Of a DNA stretch of 64,000 nucleotides, positions 9,993-17,369 are shown piece after piece; the stretch's first letter is position 1, and every line of letters starts with the position of its first letter. The translations under genes and the position numbers were made by a program. The notes under the pieces were generated by a model that was given only the letters and a program-made list of their open reading frames with translations, was not told the DNA's origin and searched no databases. Location: the NCBI RefSeq assembly GCF_003865075.1, contig NZ_BHWB01000023.1, positions 1 to 64,000 on the forward strand, written 5' to 3'. The stretch is from Bacteroides faecalis. Lineage in GTDB: Bacteria > Bacteroidota > Bacteroidia > Bacteroidales > Bacteroidaceae.

Positions 9993-10582
9993 TTAGCCAT
10001 AGTAACTACTACTGCTTCCATAGTTACTGCTTCCATAGTTACTGCTACTATTGCTTCCATCACTACTGTTACCAACAGTAAAAGATTCTATCCAAGCGTC
10101 TTTCGGAACATTATATATCGCCTTTTGTTGCGGGTCATAAACCTGTATTGTTGGAATACCGTTTTTATCCCAAAAATCTTTTTGGTATATCGCTACATGC
10201 GTTGTACTTCCTACTATCAGCCCTGGAACTTTTTGGGATCAAACTGAACAACTAAATATTGTGTCTTACTATCTGTATAACTTGTATCACTACTATTATT
10301 GTAGTTATTATTAATATATTCTCTCATCTGATTAGTATCCAATCCTACACCATCTTTTCTTTTATTCAGATCCACGCCAGAACCAAAATAAGCTTCAGCA
10401 TAGCTATTGGCATCAGATTCAGAGTAAGAACTACCACCACTCTCTATATATGCGATACATCTCCAAAAGCAGTCGTTACTATATCCTCCGACAATACTTC
10501 TTAAAAGCTCTCCATCAATAACCGACATTTCAGCCTGTATCAAATCAAAATCCAACCTTCTTAGTTTTCTTTCTTTTTTCAT
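9993..10582 (-). pseudogene. Double-glycine-leader secreted protein, frameshifted
   Basis: The 121-aa open frame starts with a leader, RRLDFDLIQAEMSVIDGELL followed by RSIVGG, typical of peptides cleaved by C39 peptidases after a double glycine. The mature part starts YSNDCFWRCIAYIESGG. Near 10228 (CCC followed by five A) the frame breaks. One extra base would join it to a frame encoding VPGLIVGSTTHVAIY, a long tail with WDKNGIPTIQVYDPQ, and a Gly/Ser/Tyr-rich end, stopping at 9993. The restored protein would be about 196 aa. A Cys early and a His in THVAIY hint at a cysteine-peptidase-like fold, which is inference. A broken C39 ABC transporter lies divergently next door. Confidence 0.6.
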
Positions 10583-10932
10583 AATATTGATTTTTTAGCT
10601 CCAAAAACATTACCAGACACTTATGTCCGGCTTATTTTCAGTTGTTTATAGTTAACTTTATAAATGTTTTTATAATCGTGTTCAGTAAGTATCTTATTTG
10701 CCTATGCTCTATCCTGTAGCGATACTTCTAATTAAAATCTTCTGAAACCACGATAAACAAAGCATTTCGAAGAACGAAGTTTATCTTTTTGGTTATCTCT
10801 TGATGATAACAATAAACAAATGTAAACATTCTTTTTGAAATATCGTCAATCTGTTTGTGTGTTTAAAAACATAGTCTGAAAATTTCTTTTCTAGTTTAAA
10901 AGGGATATTTTTGCAATAAAAAAGATCATACA
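10583..10932. other. Intergenic region between divergent export genes
   Basis: No gene is visible in 350 bases of AT-rich DNA. It must hold the start signals for both divergent genes. A rightward promoter is listed separately, and a reversed TAnnTTTG-like site (CAAATGTA) lies near 10815 for the leftward gene. Confidence 0.6.
10883..10913 (+). promoter_or_regulatory. Bacteroides-type promoter TTTC-N19-TATTTTTG
   Basis: A near-consensus pair at 10883-10886 and 10906-10913, 20 bases before the ATG of the C39 transporter remnant. The promoter looks intact although the gene is broken. Confidence 0.6.
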
Positions 10933-11650
10933 ATGAAATTAATATCTTTTCCTCACGAATATCAGATGGATGCCAAGGATTGAGGACCGGCTTGTTTAAA
11001 AATTATTGTAAAGTATTACGGCAAATACTACTCCTTACAATATCTGCGTGATTTATGCGGCATTACTCGTGAAGGCGTTTCATTTCACGACATTAGCTAT
11101 GCAACCGATAAAATCGGGCTGCGATCGATATCCGTCACCGCTTCTATTGATGAATTCCTTTTTAAGTTACCCCTTCCTTGTATTGCCCATTGGAATGATG
11201 ACCATTTTATTGTTGTATATAAAACTTCAAAGACTAAAATATATGTTTCCGACCCAGCCAAAGGTCTGATTTCATATACCCACGATGAATTCAAAGCTAA
11301 ATGGTATAAAAAAGATAAAACAGTTGGTATGCTGATGGCTTTGACTCCGATGGCGAATTTTCATCAGATAGAAGCCCATGAAAAGATCGAAAGATTCAAA
11401 AGTTTTGAAAACCTTCTAGGTTACTTTACTCCTTACAAAAAAGCTTTCGGAATTTTCTTTCTCATCATGCTTATTGCTACCATCCTGCAAACTTTTCTTT
11501 CTTTTATATCTAAAACGGTAACTGACACCGAAATTTGAACTCGAGACATTAATTTTGTCTACATGATATTAGCGGCTAATATTGCATTGATTGAGCATCG
11601 CCCTGTCCAATGTTTTTCGGGATTGGACACAAAGCAGTAACAATACCTAA
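10933..11650 (+). pseudogene. Remnant of a C39 peptidase-containing ABC exporter
   Basis: The frame starts MKLISFPHEYQMDAKD and then meets TGA at 10981-10983, exactly where C39 peptidases carry the catalytic Cys of the DCGPAC motif. After it the reading is GPACLKIIVKYYGKYYSL, then FHDISYATDKIGL and the His/Asp part LPCIAHWNDDHFIVVY. The C39 domain is therefore complete apart from the nucleophile. A transmembrane start follows (KAFGIFFLIMLIATILQTFL), then a TGA at 11536, a frameshift near 11592 and an end by 11650. Most of the membrane and ATPase domains are missing. An intact relative would be about 700 aa. It probably once exported the neighbouring double-glycine protein. Confidence 0.85.
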
Positions 11651-11678
11651 CTTGTATTAGGGATATACCTGATGACTA

Positions 11679-11729
11679 AAATAGCATGGTTGAGAAGCGT
11701 TTATTCAACGCTTCTCAACCATGCTATTT
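11679..11729 (-). terminator. 22-bp perfect hairpin overlapping the end of nfo
   Basis: The arms 11679-11700 and 11708-11729 are perfectly complementary around a 7-base loop that contains the nfo stop codon. Read on the minus strand, the stem is followed by TTTTAG. The gene-side arm encodes the last residues of Nfo. This is likely an intrinsic terminator that uses coding sequence as one arm. Confidence 0.7.
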
Positions 11730-12543
11730 CTTCCTTCCATTTTGTTTCGTCCGGTGTTTCAAGTATAAGTGGCATATTATCGAATCTCGGATCTTTCATC
11801 AATTTCTCAAAGAATGGTTTACCAATCAGACCTTCGCCGATGCTGTCATGACGGTCTACATGAGTACCCAATCCTTTTTTTGAATCATTCAGGTGCATAC
11901 CACGAAGATAATTAAAACCTACTACCTTATCAAATTCATCGAAAACTTTATCATAATCGGTCAGAAAGTCATATCCTGCGGTAAAAGTATGGCATGTATC
12001 CAGACAGATTCCGACGCGGCTTTTATCTTCTACATGGTCAATGATATACTTTAATTGCCAGAATTCATTTCCTAGATTACTGCCTTGACCAGCTGTGTTT
12101 TCAATAACAGCAGTTACTCCCTTGGTTTTTGCCAAGGCTAAATTGATACTTTCCGCAATACGTGATAAGCAGTCTTCTACAGAGATTTTTTTGAGATCAC
12201 TGCCGGGATGAAAATTGAGTAATTTCAATCCGAGTTGTTCGCAACGTTGCATCTCGTCCAGAAAAGCTGCGCGGCTTTTCTCTAATCCTTCTTCTTCGGG
12301 ATGTCCCAGATTGATGAGGTAGCTGTCATGTGGGAGGATATACTCCGGTTGGAAACCGAATTTTTCACAATTTTCTTTGAAAAGTCGGATACTTTCTTCA
12401 GTTAAAGGCTTACTCACCCATTGACGCTGGTTTTTTGTGAATAAGGCAAAAGCATTTGCTCCTATCTCATGTGCATTGATCGGAGCGAATTCCACACCAC
12501 CGGACGCGCTGACATGCGCTCCTATTTTTTTATTTCCTATCAT
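11701..12543 (-). CDS. nfo: Endonuclease IV (AP endonuclease)
   Basis: A 280-aa TIM-barrel enzyme that cleaves DNA 5' to abasic sites in base-excision repair and uses a zinc cluster. Visible motifs are IGAHVSASGG at the N-terminus, LNFHPGSD near residue 110, VIENTAGQGSNLG, GICLDTCHTFTAGYD, MHLNDSK, HVDRHDSIGEG and PLILETP. These give the metal His, Glu and Asp set. The length is standard. It is monocistronic, ending in a strong hairpin on one side and bordering the palindrome-rich gap on the other. Confidence 0.97.
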   Translation of the reverse strand: MIGNKKIGAHVSASGGVEFAPINAHEIGANAFALFTKNQRQWVSKPLTEESIRLFKENCEKFGFQPEYILPHDSYLINLGHPEEEGLEKSRAAFLDEMQRCEQLGLKLLNFHPGSDLKKISVEDCLSRIAESINLALAKTKGVTAVIENTAGQGSNLGNEFWQLKYIIDHVEDKSRVGICLDTCHTFTAGYDFLTDYDKVFDEFDKVVGFNYLRGMHLNDSKKGLGTHVDRHDSIGEGLIGKPFFEKLMKDPRFDNMPLILETPDETKWKEEIAWLRSVE

Positions 12544-12702
12544 TTTTTTATCAATTAAGTTGGATTATAATAGTAACAAATTTCGTGCCGAATTGGTTAT
12601 TATGATGGATGCCTGATCAATGCCTGAGTTTGATGGAGTTCATACATAAAATATGAATACTTATTGGTTATTCCGTGATTGATTATTTCTTCTTTCACAG
12701 GC

Positions 12703-12948
12703 TATTAATAAATAAATTCCTTTCTACTAAGACCAAACTTCCTTTTCTTTAATAGTAAACTTTTTCTTATCAAAGAACAATCTATAAACGCAAGTTCCGT
12801 TTATATAAACAAAACTTTTGATTATATAAACGGAACTTGCGTTTATACAACCAAAACTTACGTTTATAGTTTATATCAAATAGAAAATAACTTTTCTATT
12901 AAAGAAAAGGAAGTTTGGTCTTAGTAGAAAGGAATTTATCTATTAATA
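12703..12948. repeat. Nested inverted-repeat element, about 246 bp, MITE-like
   Basis: The outer arms 12703-12755 and 12896-12948 pair over 53 positions with one mismatch. Inside, arms of 24 bases at 12784-12807 and 12823-12846 pair perfectly around a 15-base loop. The inner motif (AACGCAAGTTCCGTTTA) also recurs in part near 12858. There is no ORF. The structure could form a large cruciform or RNA hairpin and resembles a non-autonomous palindromic insertion. I found no second copy in the window and no clear target-site duplication. Confidence 0.7.
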
Positions 12949-13006
12949 CTTTAGCAGTCAAGTAATATAGCTAATAGATCATGGAAAATATCTATTTTGA
13001 GTAATG

Positions 13007-13102
13007 GTGATAGGTGATAGATCGGGTGATAGGTTTATAAAGCAACCTATCACCTCTGAATTGCCGATAAATAGGCTGATTCAGAAGGATGGTGATAGGT
13101 TG
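13007..13102. repeat. GGTGATAGGTT repeat cluster
   Basis: The word GGTGATAGG occurs directly near 13007, 13026 and 13092, and inverted at 13045-13055. The copies at 13026-13036 and 13045-13055 form an 11-bp perfect hairpin with an 8-base loop. A second weaker hairpin (CTGAAT and ATTCAG) follows. Confidence 0.6.
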
Positions 13103-13183
13103 ATAGAGAAAATGATGTTTTTTGTTAGGAGGGGATAGAAAGGAAAATAAATGGGAATTAACTTCAGGATTCCTGAATATAAA

Positions 13184-13216
13184 ATGACCTCTATTACAAA
13201 TTGTAGTAGAGGCCAT
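13184..13216 (-). terminator. Terminator of the TrpB2 gene
   Basis: A stem of GGCCTCTACTACAA with TTGTAATAGAGGTC (one mismatch and one G-T pair), followed on the minus strand by ATTTTATATT. It starts about 27 bases after the stop. Confidence 0.65.
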
Positions 13217-13242
13217 TCTTTAAAGCTCTGAAAGAGAGTCTT

Positions 13243-14613
13243 TTATTTGGCTAGATCACCTATTTCTTCAAGATTCTGCTGAATATCTTCATCTGTAAGA
13301 GAATAGTTTATCAGATCTCCCGCAAGATACTTGTCGTATGATGCCATGTCAATCAGTCCATGGCCGGATAAGTTGAACAGGATTACTTTTTCTTCACCTT
13401 TTTCTTTGCAAGCATTTGCTTCACGGATAGCAGCAGCAATAGCATGGCAAGATTCCGGAGCAGGAATAATACCTTCTACTTGTGCAAACAGACAACCGGC
13501 TTCGAATGATTCCAATTGTTGAATATCAACAGCTTCCATCAATTTGTCTTTTAATAATTGAGAAACAATGACGCCTGCGCCATGATAACGAAGACCACCG
13601 GCGTGAATATGTGCCGGAGCAAAATTATGTCCTAAAGTGAACATAGGAAGTAGCGGAGTATATCCGGCTTCATCACCAAAATCATATTGGAATTTACCTC
13701 TGGTCAGCTTAGGGCAGGAAGCAGGTTCAGCAGCAACGAAACGCGTTTTCTTACCATCCAGTATATTATGACGCATGAATGGGAAAGAGATTCCTCCGAA
13801 ATTGGAACCACCTCCGAAACATCCGATCACTACATCCGGATATTCGCCGGCCATTTCCATCTGTTTCTCAGCTTCCAGACCAATAATGGTTTGATGCAGT
13901 GTAACGTGGCTGAGTACGGATCCAAGTGTATATTTACAGTTGGGAGTTTGTTGAGCCAATTCAATAGCTTCTGAGATAGCAGTTCCTAATGACCCTTGGT
14001 AGTTAGGATGGGCAGTCAGAATATTTTTTCCGGCACGTGTAGACATAGATGGGGAAGGAGTAACTTGGGCTCCGAATGTCTGCATGATACTACGGCGATA
14101 TGGTTTTTGTTCATAACTGATTTTAACCTGGTAAACGGCAGCTTCCAGGCCAAACACTTTTGCAGCATATGAAAGGGCTGCTCCCCATTGTCCGGCACCT
14201 GTCTCTGTGGTAATATTGGTTACACCTTCTTTTTTGCAATAATAAGCTTGTGCTAATGCTGAATTCAATTTATGAGAACCAATCGGGCTGACACTCTCAT
14301 TTTTGAAATAAATATGTGCAGGAGTTCCAAGTGCTTTTTCCAGACCATAAGCACGTACAAGTGGAGTGCTACGATAATATTTATACATTTCACGTACTTC
14401 TTCTGGTATTTCAATCCATGCGTCAGTCTGGTTCAACTCTTGACGACACAACTCCTCTGCGAAGATAGGATACATATCTTCAGCTTTTAGCGGTTGTTTA
14501 GTTGCAGGGTGTAATGGTGGCATGGGTTTGTTTATCATGTCAGCCTGAATATTATACCAATAATGTGGAATTTCCTCTTCCGGCAGGATGTACCTCTTTT
14601 TTTTGTCACTCAT
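13243..14613 (-). CDS. trpB: TrpB2-type tryptophan synthase beta-like enzyme (PLP-dependent)
   Basis: A 456-aa fold-type II PLP enzyme of the TrpB2 branch, longer than the usual TrpB of about 400 aa and with a characteristic N-terminal extension (ILPEEEIPHYWYNIQADM). The PLP lysine is K115 in GSHKLN. The phosphate loop is GCFGGGSNFGG and the catalytic-glutamate region is TETGAGQWG. It converts indole and serine to tryptophan, or uses related substrates. It is not beside trpA or other trp genes, as is common for TrpB2, so a salvage or serine-linked role is possible. Confidence 0.9.
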   Translation of the reverse strand: MSDKKKRYILPEEEIPHYWYNIQADMINKPMPPLHPATKQPLKAEDMYPIFAEELCRQELNQTDAWIEIPEEVREMYKYYRSTPLVRAYGLEKALGTPAHIYFKNESVSPIGSHKLNSALAQAYYCKKEGVTNITTETGAGQWGAALSYAAKVFGLEAAVYQVKISYEQKPYRRSIMQTFGAQVTPSPSMSTRAGKNILTAHPNYQGSLGTAISEAIELAQQTPNCKYTLGSVLSHVTLHQTIIGLEAEKQMEMAGEYPDVVIGCFGGGSNFGGISFPFMRHNILDGKKTRFVAAEPASCPKLTRGKFQYDFGDEAGYTPLLPMFTLGHNFAPAHIHAGGLRYHGAGVIVSQLLKDKLMEAVDIQQLESFEAGCLFAQVEGIIPAPESCHAIAAAIREANACKEKGEEKVILFNLSGHGLIDMASYDKYLAGDLINYSLTDEDIQQNLEEIGDLAK

Positions 14614-14714
14614 AATATTGTGGTTTTTTAGTTTTCCGTTGCCAAATGTAGATAAAATTTTTAAGATGCAGATAATTATGTCAACAAAGAATCGGTTTTG
14701 TTTGTTATTTTAGT

Positions 14715-14722
14715 TAAGTTTG
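14715..14722 (+). promoter_or_regulatory. -7 box TAAGTTTG upstream of the Trk operon
   Basis: Matches TAnnTTTG 23 bases before the trkH-like start. No strong TTTG element sits at the usual distance. Confidence 0.4.
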
Positions 14723-14745
14723 CACGACATAGAAAATAAAATGAT

Positions 14746-16575
14746 ATGAAGATCTATCATAAGTTTTTATTATATCAGAACAAATTGCTGAAACCTTATA
14801 TACGTTTTCTCTTAGGGTTGGTAGAGGCATTGACATATTTGGCGTCACTTTTGCTGATAGCTGGAGTTGTTTATGAACATGGTTTTCCACTTTCAAACGG
14901 AGAAGTAGAACAGATTCAAGTTCTTTATAAGATTGTCTGGGTTGTATTCTTGGTAGATGTAACTTTACATATTTTATTAGAGTATAGAGACACAAGGAAG
15001 AAGTACCGAAGGTTGGCGTGGATTATGAGTTGGTTGCTATATCTGACTTTGATTCCGGTCATCTTTCATCGCCCCGAAGAAGAAGGGGCAATTCTACAAT
15101 TATGGCAATTTCTGGATGGAAAGTTTTATCATCTGGTATTATTGTTGATTTTCTCTTTTTTGAATTTATCCAATGGGTTGGTTCGTTTGCTAGGACGGCG
15201 TACAAATCCTTCTTTGATTTTGGCTGTCAGTTTTTTGGCTATCATTTTGGTAGGTACAGGGCTGCTGATGCTTCCTCGTTGTACAGTAAATGGTATTACT
15301 TGGGTTGATTCTTTATTTACGGCTACCAGTGCAGTATGTGTGACAGGACTTGTTCCGGTAGATGTATCATCTACGTTTACTCCGGGAGGGTTTGTGGTTA
15401 TTATCCTTCTTATCCAGGTTGGAGGATTGGGTGTAATGACACTGACCAGTTTCTTTGCCATGTTTTTTATGGGGAACACTTCTTTGTATAATCAGCTTGT
15501 AGTGCGTGATATGGTTAGCTCTAACTCAATAGGTTCTTTACTGTCTACCTTATTGTATATATTAGGATTTACGTTAGTCATTGAAGGAGTAGGGATGATA
15601 TCCATCTTGTTTAGTATTCATGGTACATTGGGAATGGATTTTCAGGAAGAACTGGCTTTCTCTGCTTTTCATTCGATTTCTGCTTTCTGTAATGCCGGTT
15701 TTTCTACTTTACCGGGTAATCTGGGAAATCCGATGTTGATGACAAATCATAATTGGCTATATATTTCCGTTTCATTCCTGATTATTTTGGGAGGAATCGG
15801 TTTCCCGATTCTGGTTAATTTTAAACATATCATTATCTATCACTTAGGCCGTTTTTGGTATTTCTTGAAAACGCGTAAGTTTGCAAAATATAAGATGCAT
15901 CATCTTTATAATCTTAACACAAAGATTGTTTTGATTATGACGTTCTTGTTACTTGTGTTCGGTACATTGGCTATTGCATTTTTCGAATGGAACGGTTCTT
16001 TTGCAGGGATGTCTGTTGCGGATAAATGGACACAAGCTTTTTTTAATGCGTCTTGTCCGCGAACAGCGGGATTTACCAGTGTCGATTTAGCTACGTTGAG
16101 TGTACAGTCTTTATTGGTTTATTTGGCTTTGATGTGGGTCGGAGGTGGAGCTCAATCTACTGCCGGTGGTGTGAAAGTGAATGCTTTTGCTGTAGTTGTA
16201 TTAAATCTGGTGGCTGTTATAAAGGGATCGGAACGGGTAGAGGTATTTGGTCGGGAACTCTCTTATGATTCTATCCGTCGTTCCAATGCAACAGTGGTTA
16301 TGTCGTTAGGAGTCTTGTTTCTCTTTATATTTATTTTAAGTATACTTGAGCCGGGAGTTTCGGTGATGGCATTGACTTTTGAATGTGTGTCCGCTCTTAG
16401 TACCGTTGGGTCCAGCTTGAATCTGACTCCCAATTTGTGTGATGCAAGTAAGTTATTGGTAGCTTTACTAATGTTTATCGGTCGGGTAGGGCTAATAACG
16501 TTAATGTTGGGAATTATCAAACAGAAGAAGAATACAAAATATCGTTATCCGAGTGATAACATCATAATAAACTAA
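14746..16575 (+). CDS. Trk/Ktr-type potassium uptake membrane subunit
   Basis: A 609-aa membrane protein of the TrkH/KtrB superfamily. It has about four extra N-terminal helices (residues 1-150) before the conserved core. The core shows the four pore-loop repeats: TATSAVCVTGLVPVD, SAFCNAGFSTLPGN, CPRTAGFTSVDLA and SALSTVGSSLNLTP, each with the filter glycine. It imports K+, gated by the RCK subunit encoded immediately downstream (4-base gap). Confidence 0.93.
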   Translation: MKIYHKFLLYQNKLLKPYIRFLLGLVEALTYLASLLLIAGVVYEHGFPLSNGEVEQIQVLYKIVWVVFLVDVTLHILLEYRDTRKKYRRLAWIMSWLLYLTLIPVIFHRPEEEGAILQLWQFLDGKFYHLVLLLIFSFLNLSNGLVRLLGRRTNPSLILAVSFLAIILVGTGLLMLPRCTVNGITWVDSLFTATSAVCVTGLVPVDVSSTFTPGGFVVIILLIQVGGLGVMTLTSFFAMFFMGNTSLYNQLVVRDMVSSNSIGSLLSTLLYILGFTLVIEGVGMISILFSIHGTLGMDFQEELAFSAFHSISAFCNAGFSTLPGNLGNPMLMTNHNWLYISVSFLIILGGIGFPILVNFKHIIIYHLGRFWYFLKTRKFAKYKMHHLYNLNTKIVLIMTFLLLVFGTLAIAFFEWNGSFAGMSVADKWTQAFFNASCPRTAGFTSVDLATLSVQSLLVYLALMWVGGGAQSTAGGVKVNAFAVVVLNLVAVIKGSERVEVFGRELSYDSIRRSNATVVMSLGVLFLFIFILSILEPGVSVMALTFECVSALSTVGSSLNLTPNLCDASKLLVALLMFIGRVGLITLMLGIIKQKKNTKYRYPSDNIIIN

Positions 16576-16579
16576 AGGT

Positions 16580-17266
16580 ATGAAATACATTATTATTGGT
16601 TTAGGAAATTATGGTCACGTGTTAGCTGAAGAATTGTCGGCATTGGGGCATGAAGTTATTGGTGCAGATATTAGCGAAAGTCGGGTAGATGCAATAAAGG
16701 ATAAGATTGCTACAGCTTTTATCATTGATGCTACGGATGAACAAGCATTGTCTGTGCTTCCATTGAATAGTGTGGACATTGTTATCGTTGCAATCGGAGA
16801 AAATTTTGGAGCTTCCATACGTGTGGCAGCATTACTGAAACAGAAAAAAGTACCTCATATATATGCTCGTGCCATAGATGCGGTACATCGGTCAGTGCTT
16901 GAGGCTTTTAGTTTGGAGAAAATCCTTACTCCGGAAGAGGATGCTGCACGTAGCTTGGTGCAAGTACTCGATTTTGGAGCCAATATGGAAGCTTTTCGTA
17001 TTGATGCGGAATATTATGTGGTGAAATTTACTGTTCCGGAAAAGTTTGTGGGATACTTTGTGAATGAATTGAATCTGGATGAGGAATTTCATTTGAAACT
17101 GATCGGGTTGAAACGTGCGGATAAAGTAACCAATTGTTTAGGTGTTTCTTTGATGGAACTTCATGTGAAAAATGAACTTCCGGCAGACGAGAAGGTACAT
17201 GAAGGTGATGAATTAGTCTGCTACGGTAAATATCATGATTTTCAGGCTTTCTGGAAAGCTATCTGA
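16580..17266 (+). CDS. TrkA/KtrA-type RCK regulatory subunit
   Basis: A 228-aa cytoplasmic protein. Residues of about 1-130 form the Rossmann RCK-N domain with IIGLGNYGHVLAEEL and the acidic ADISESRVD that binds nucleotide ribose. Residues of about 145-225 form the RCK-C domain (VGYFVNELNLDEEFHLKLIG, then HEGDELVCYG). It assembles on the membrane subunit encoded just upstream and gates K+ uptake in response to nucleotides. One RCK unit is typical of KtrA rather than the double E. coli TrkA. Confidence 0.93.
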   Translation: MKYIIIGLGNYGHVLAEELSALGHEVIGADISESRVDAIKDKIATAFIIDATDEQALSVLPLNSVDIVIVAIGENFGASIRVAALLKQKKVPHIYARAIDAVHRSVLEAFSLEKILTPEEDAARSLVQVLDFGANMEAFRIDAEYYVVKFTVPEKFVGYFVNELNLDEEFHLKLIGLKRADKVTNCLGVSLMELHVKNELPADEKVHEGDELVCYGKYHDFQAFWKAI

Positions 17267-17268
17267 TG

Positions 17269-17319
17269 AATGTATGAGATGAGCATCTCAAGTATTACTG
17301 CATGCTCATCTCATACATT
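17269..17319. terminator. 18-bp hairpin terminator between convergent genes
   Basis: The arms 17269-17286 and 17302-17319 pair perfectly (AATGTATGAGATGAGCAT and its complement). The hairpin lies directly after the trkA stop and ahead of the end of the convergent glycosidase gene. It can serve both directions. Confidence 0.75.
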
Positions 17320-17369
17320 TAAGTATTATAGGATACGAAAATGAATGATGCTTATATAAGATGTTGATC

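Larger units (their letters stand above)
12544..13242. other. Palindrome-rich intergenic region
   Basis: About 700 bases with no credible gene. It contains the nested palindrome at 12703-12948, the repeat cluster at 13007-13102 and the trpB2 terminator near 13186. Short ORFs here are made of the repeats. Confidence 0.75.

Noticed and set aside
9930..10247. Plus-strand ORF of 105 aa
   Set aside because: It is the antisense shadow of the leader-protein gene; its repeats mirror the Gly/Ser/Tyr tail codons.
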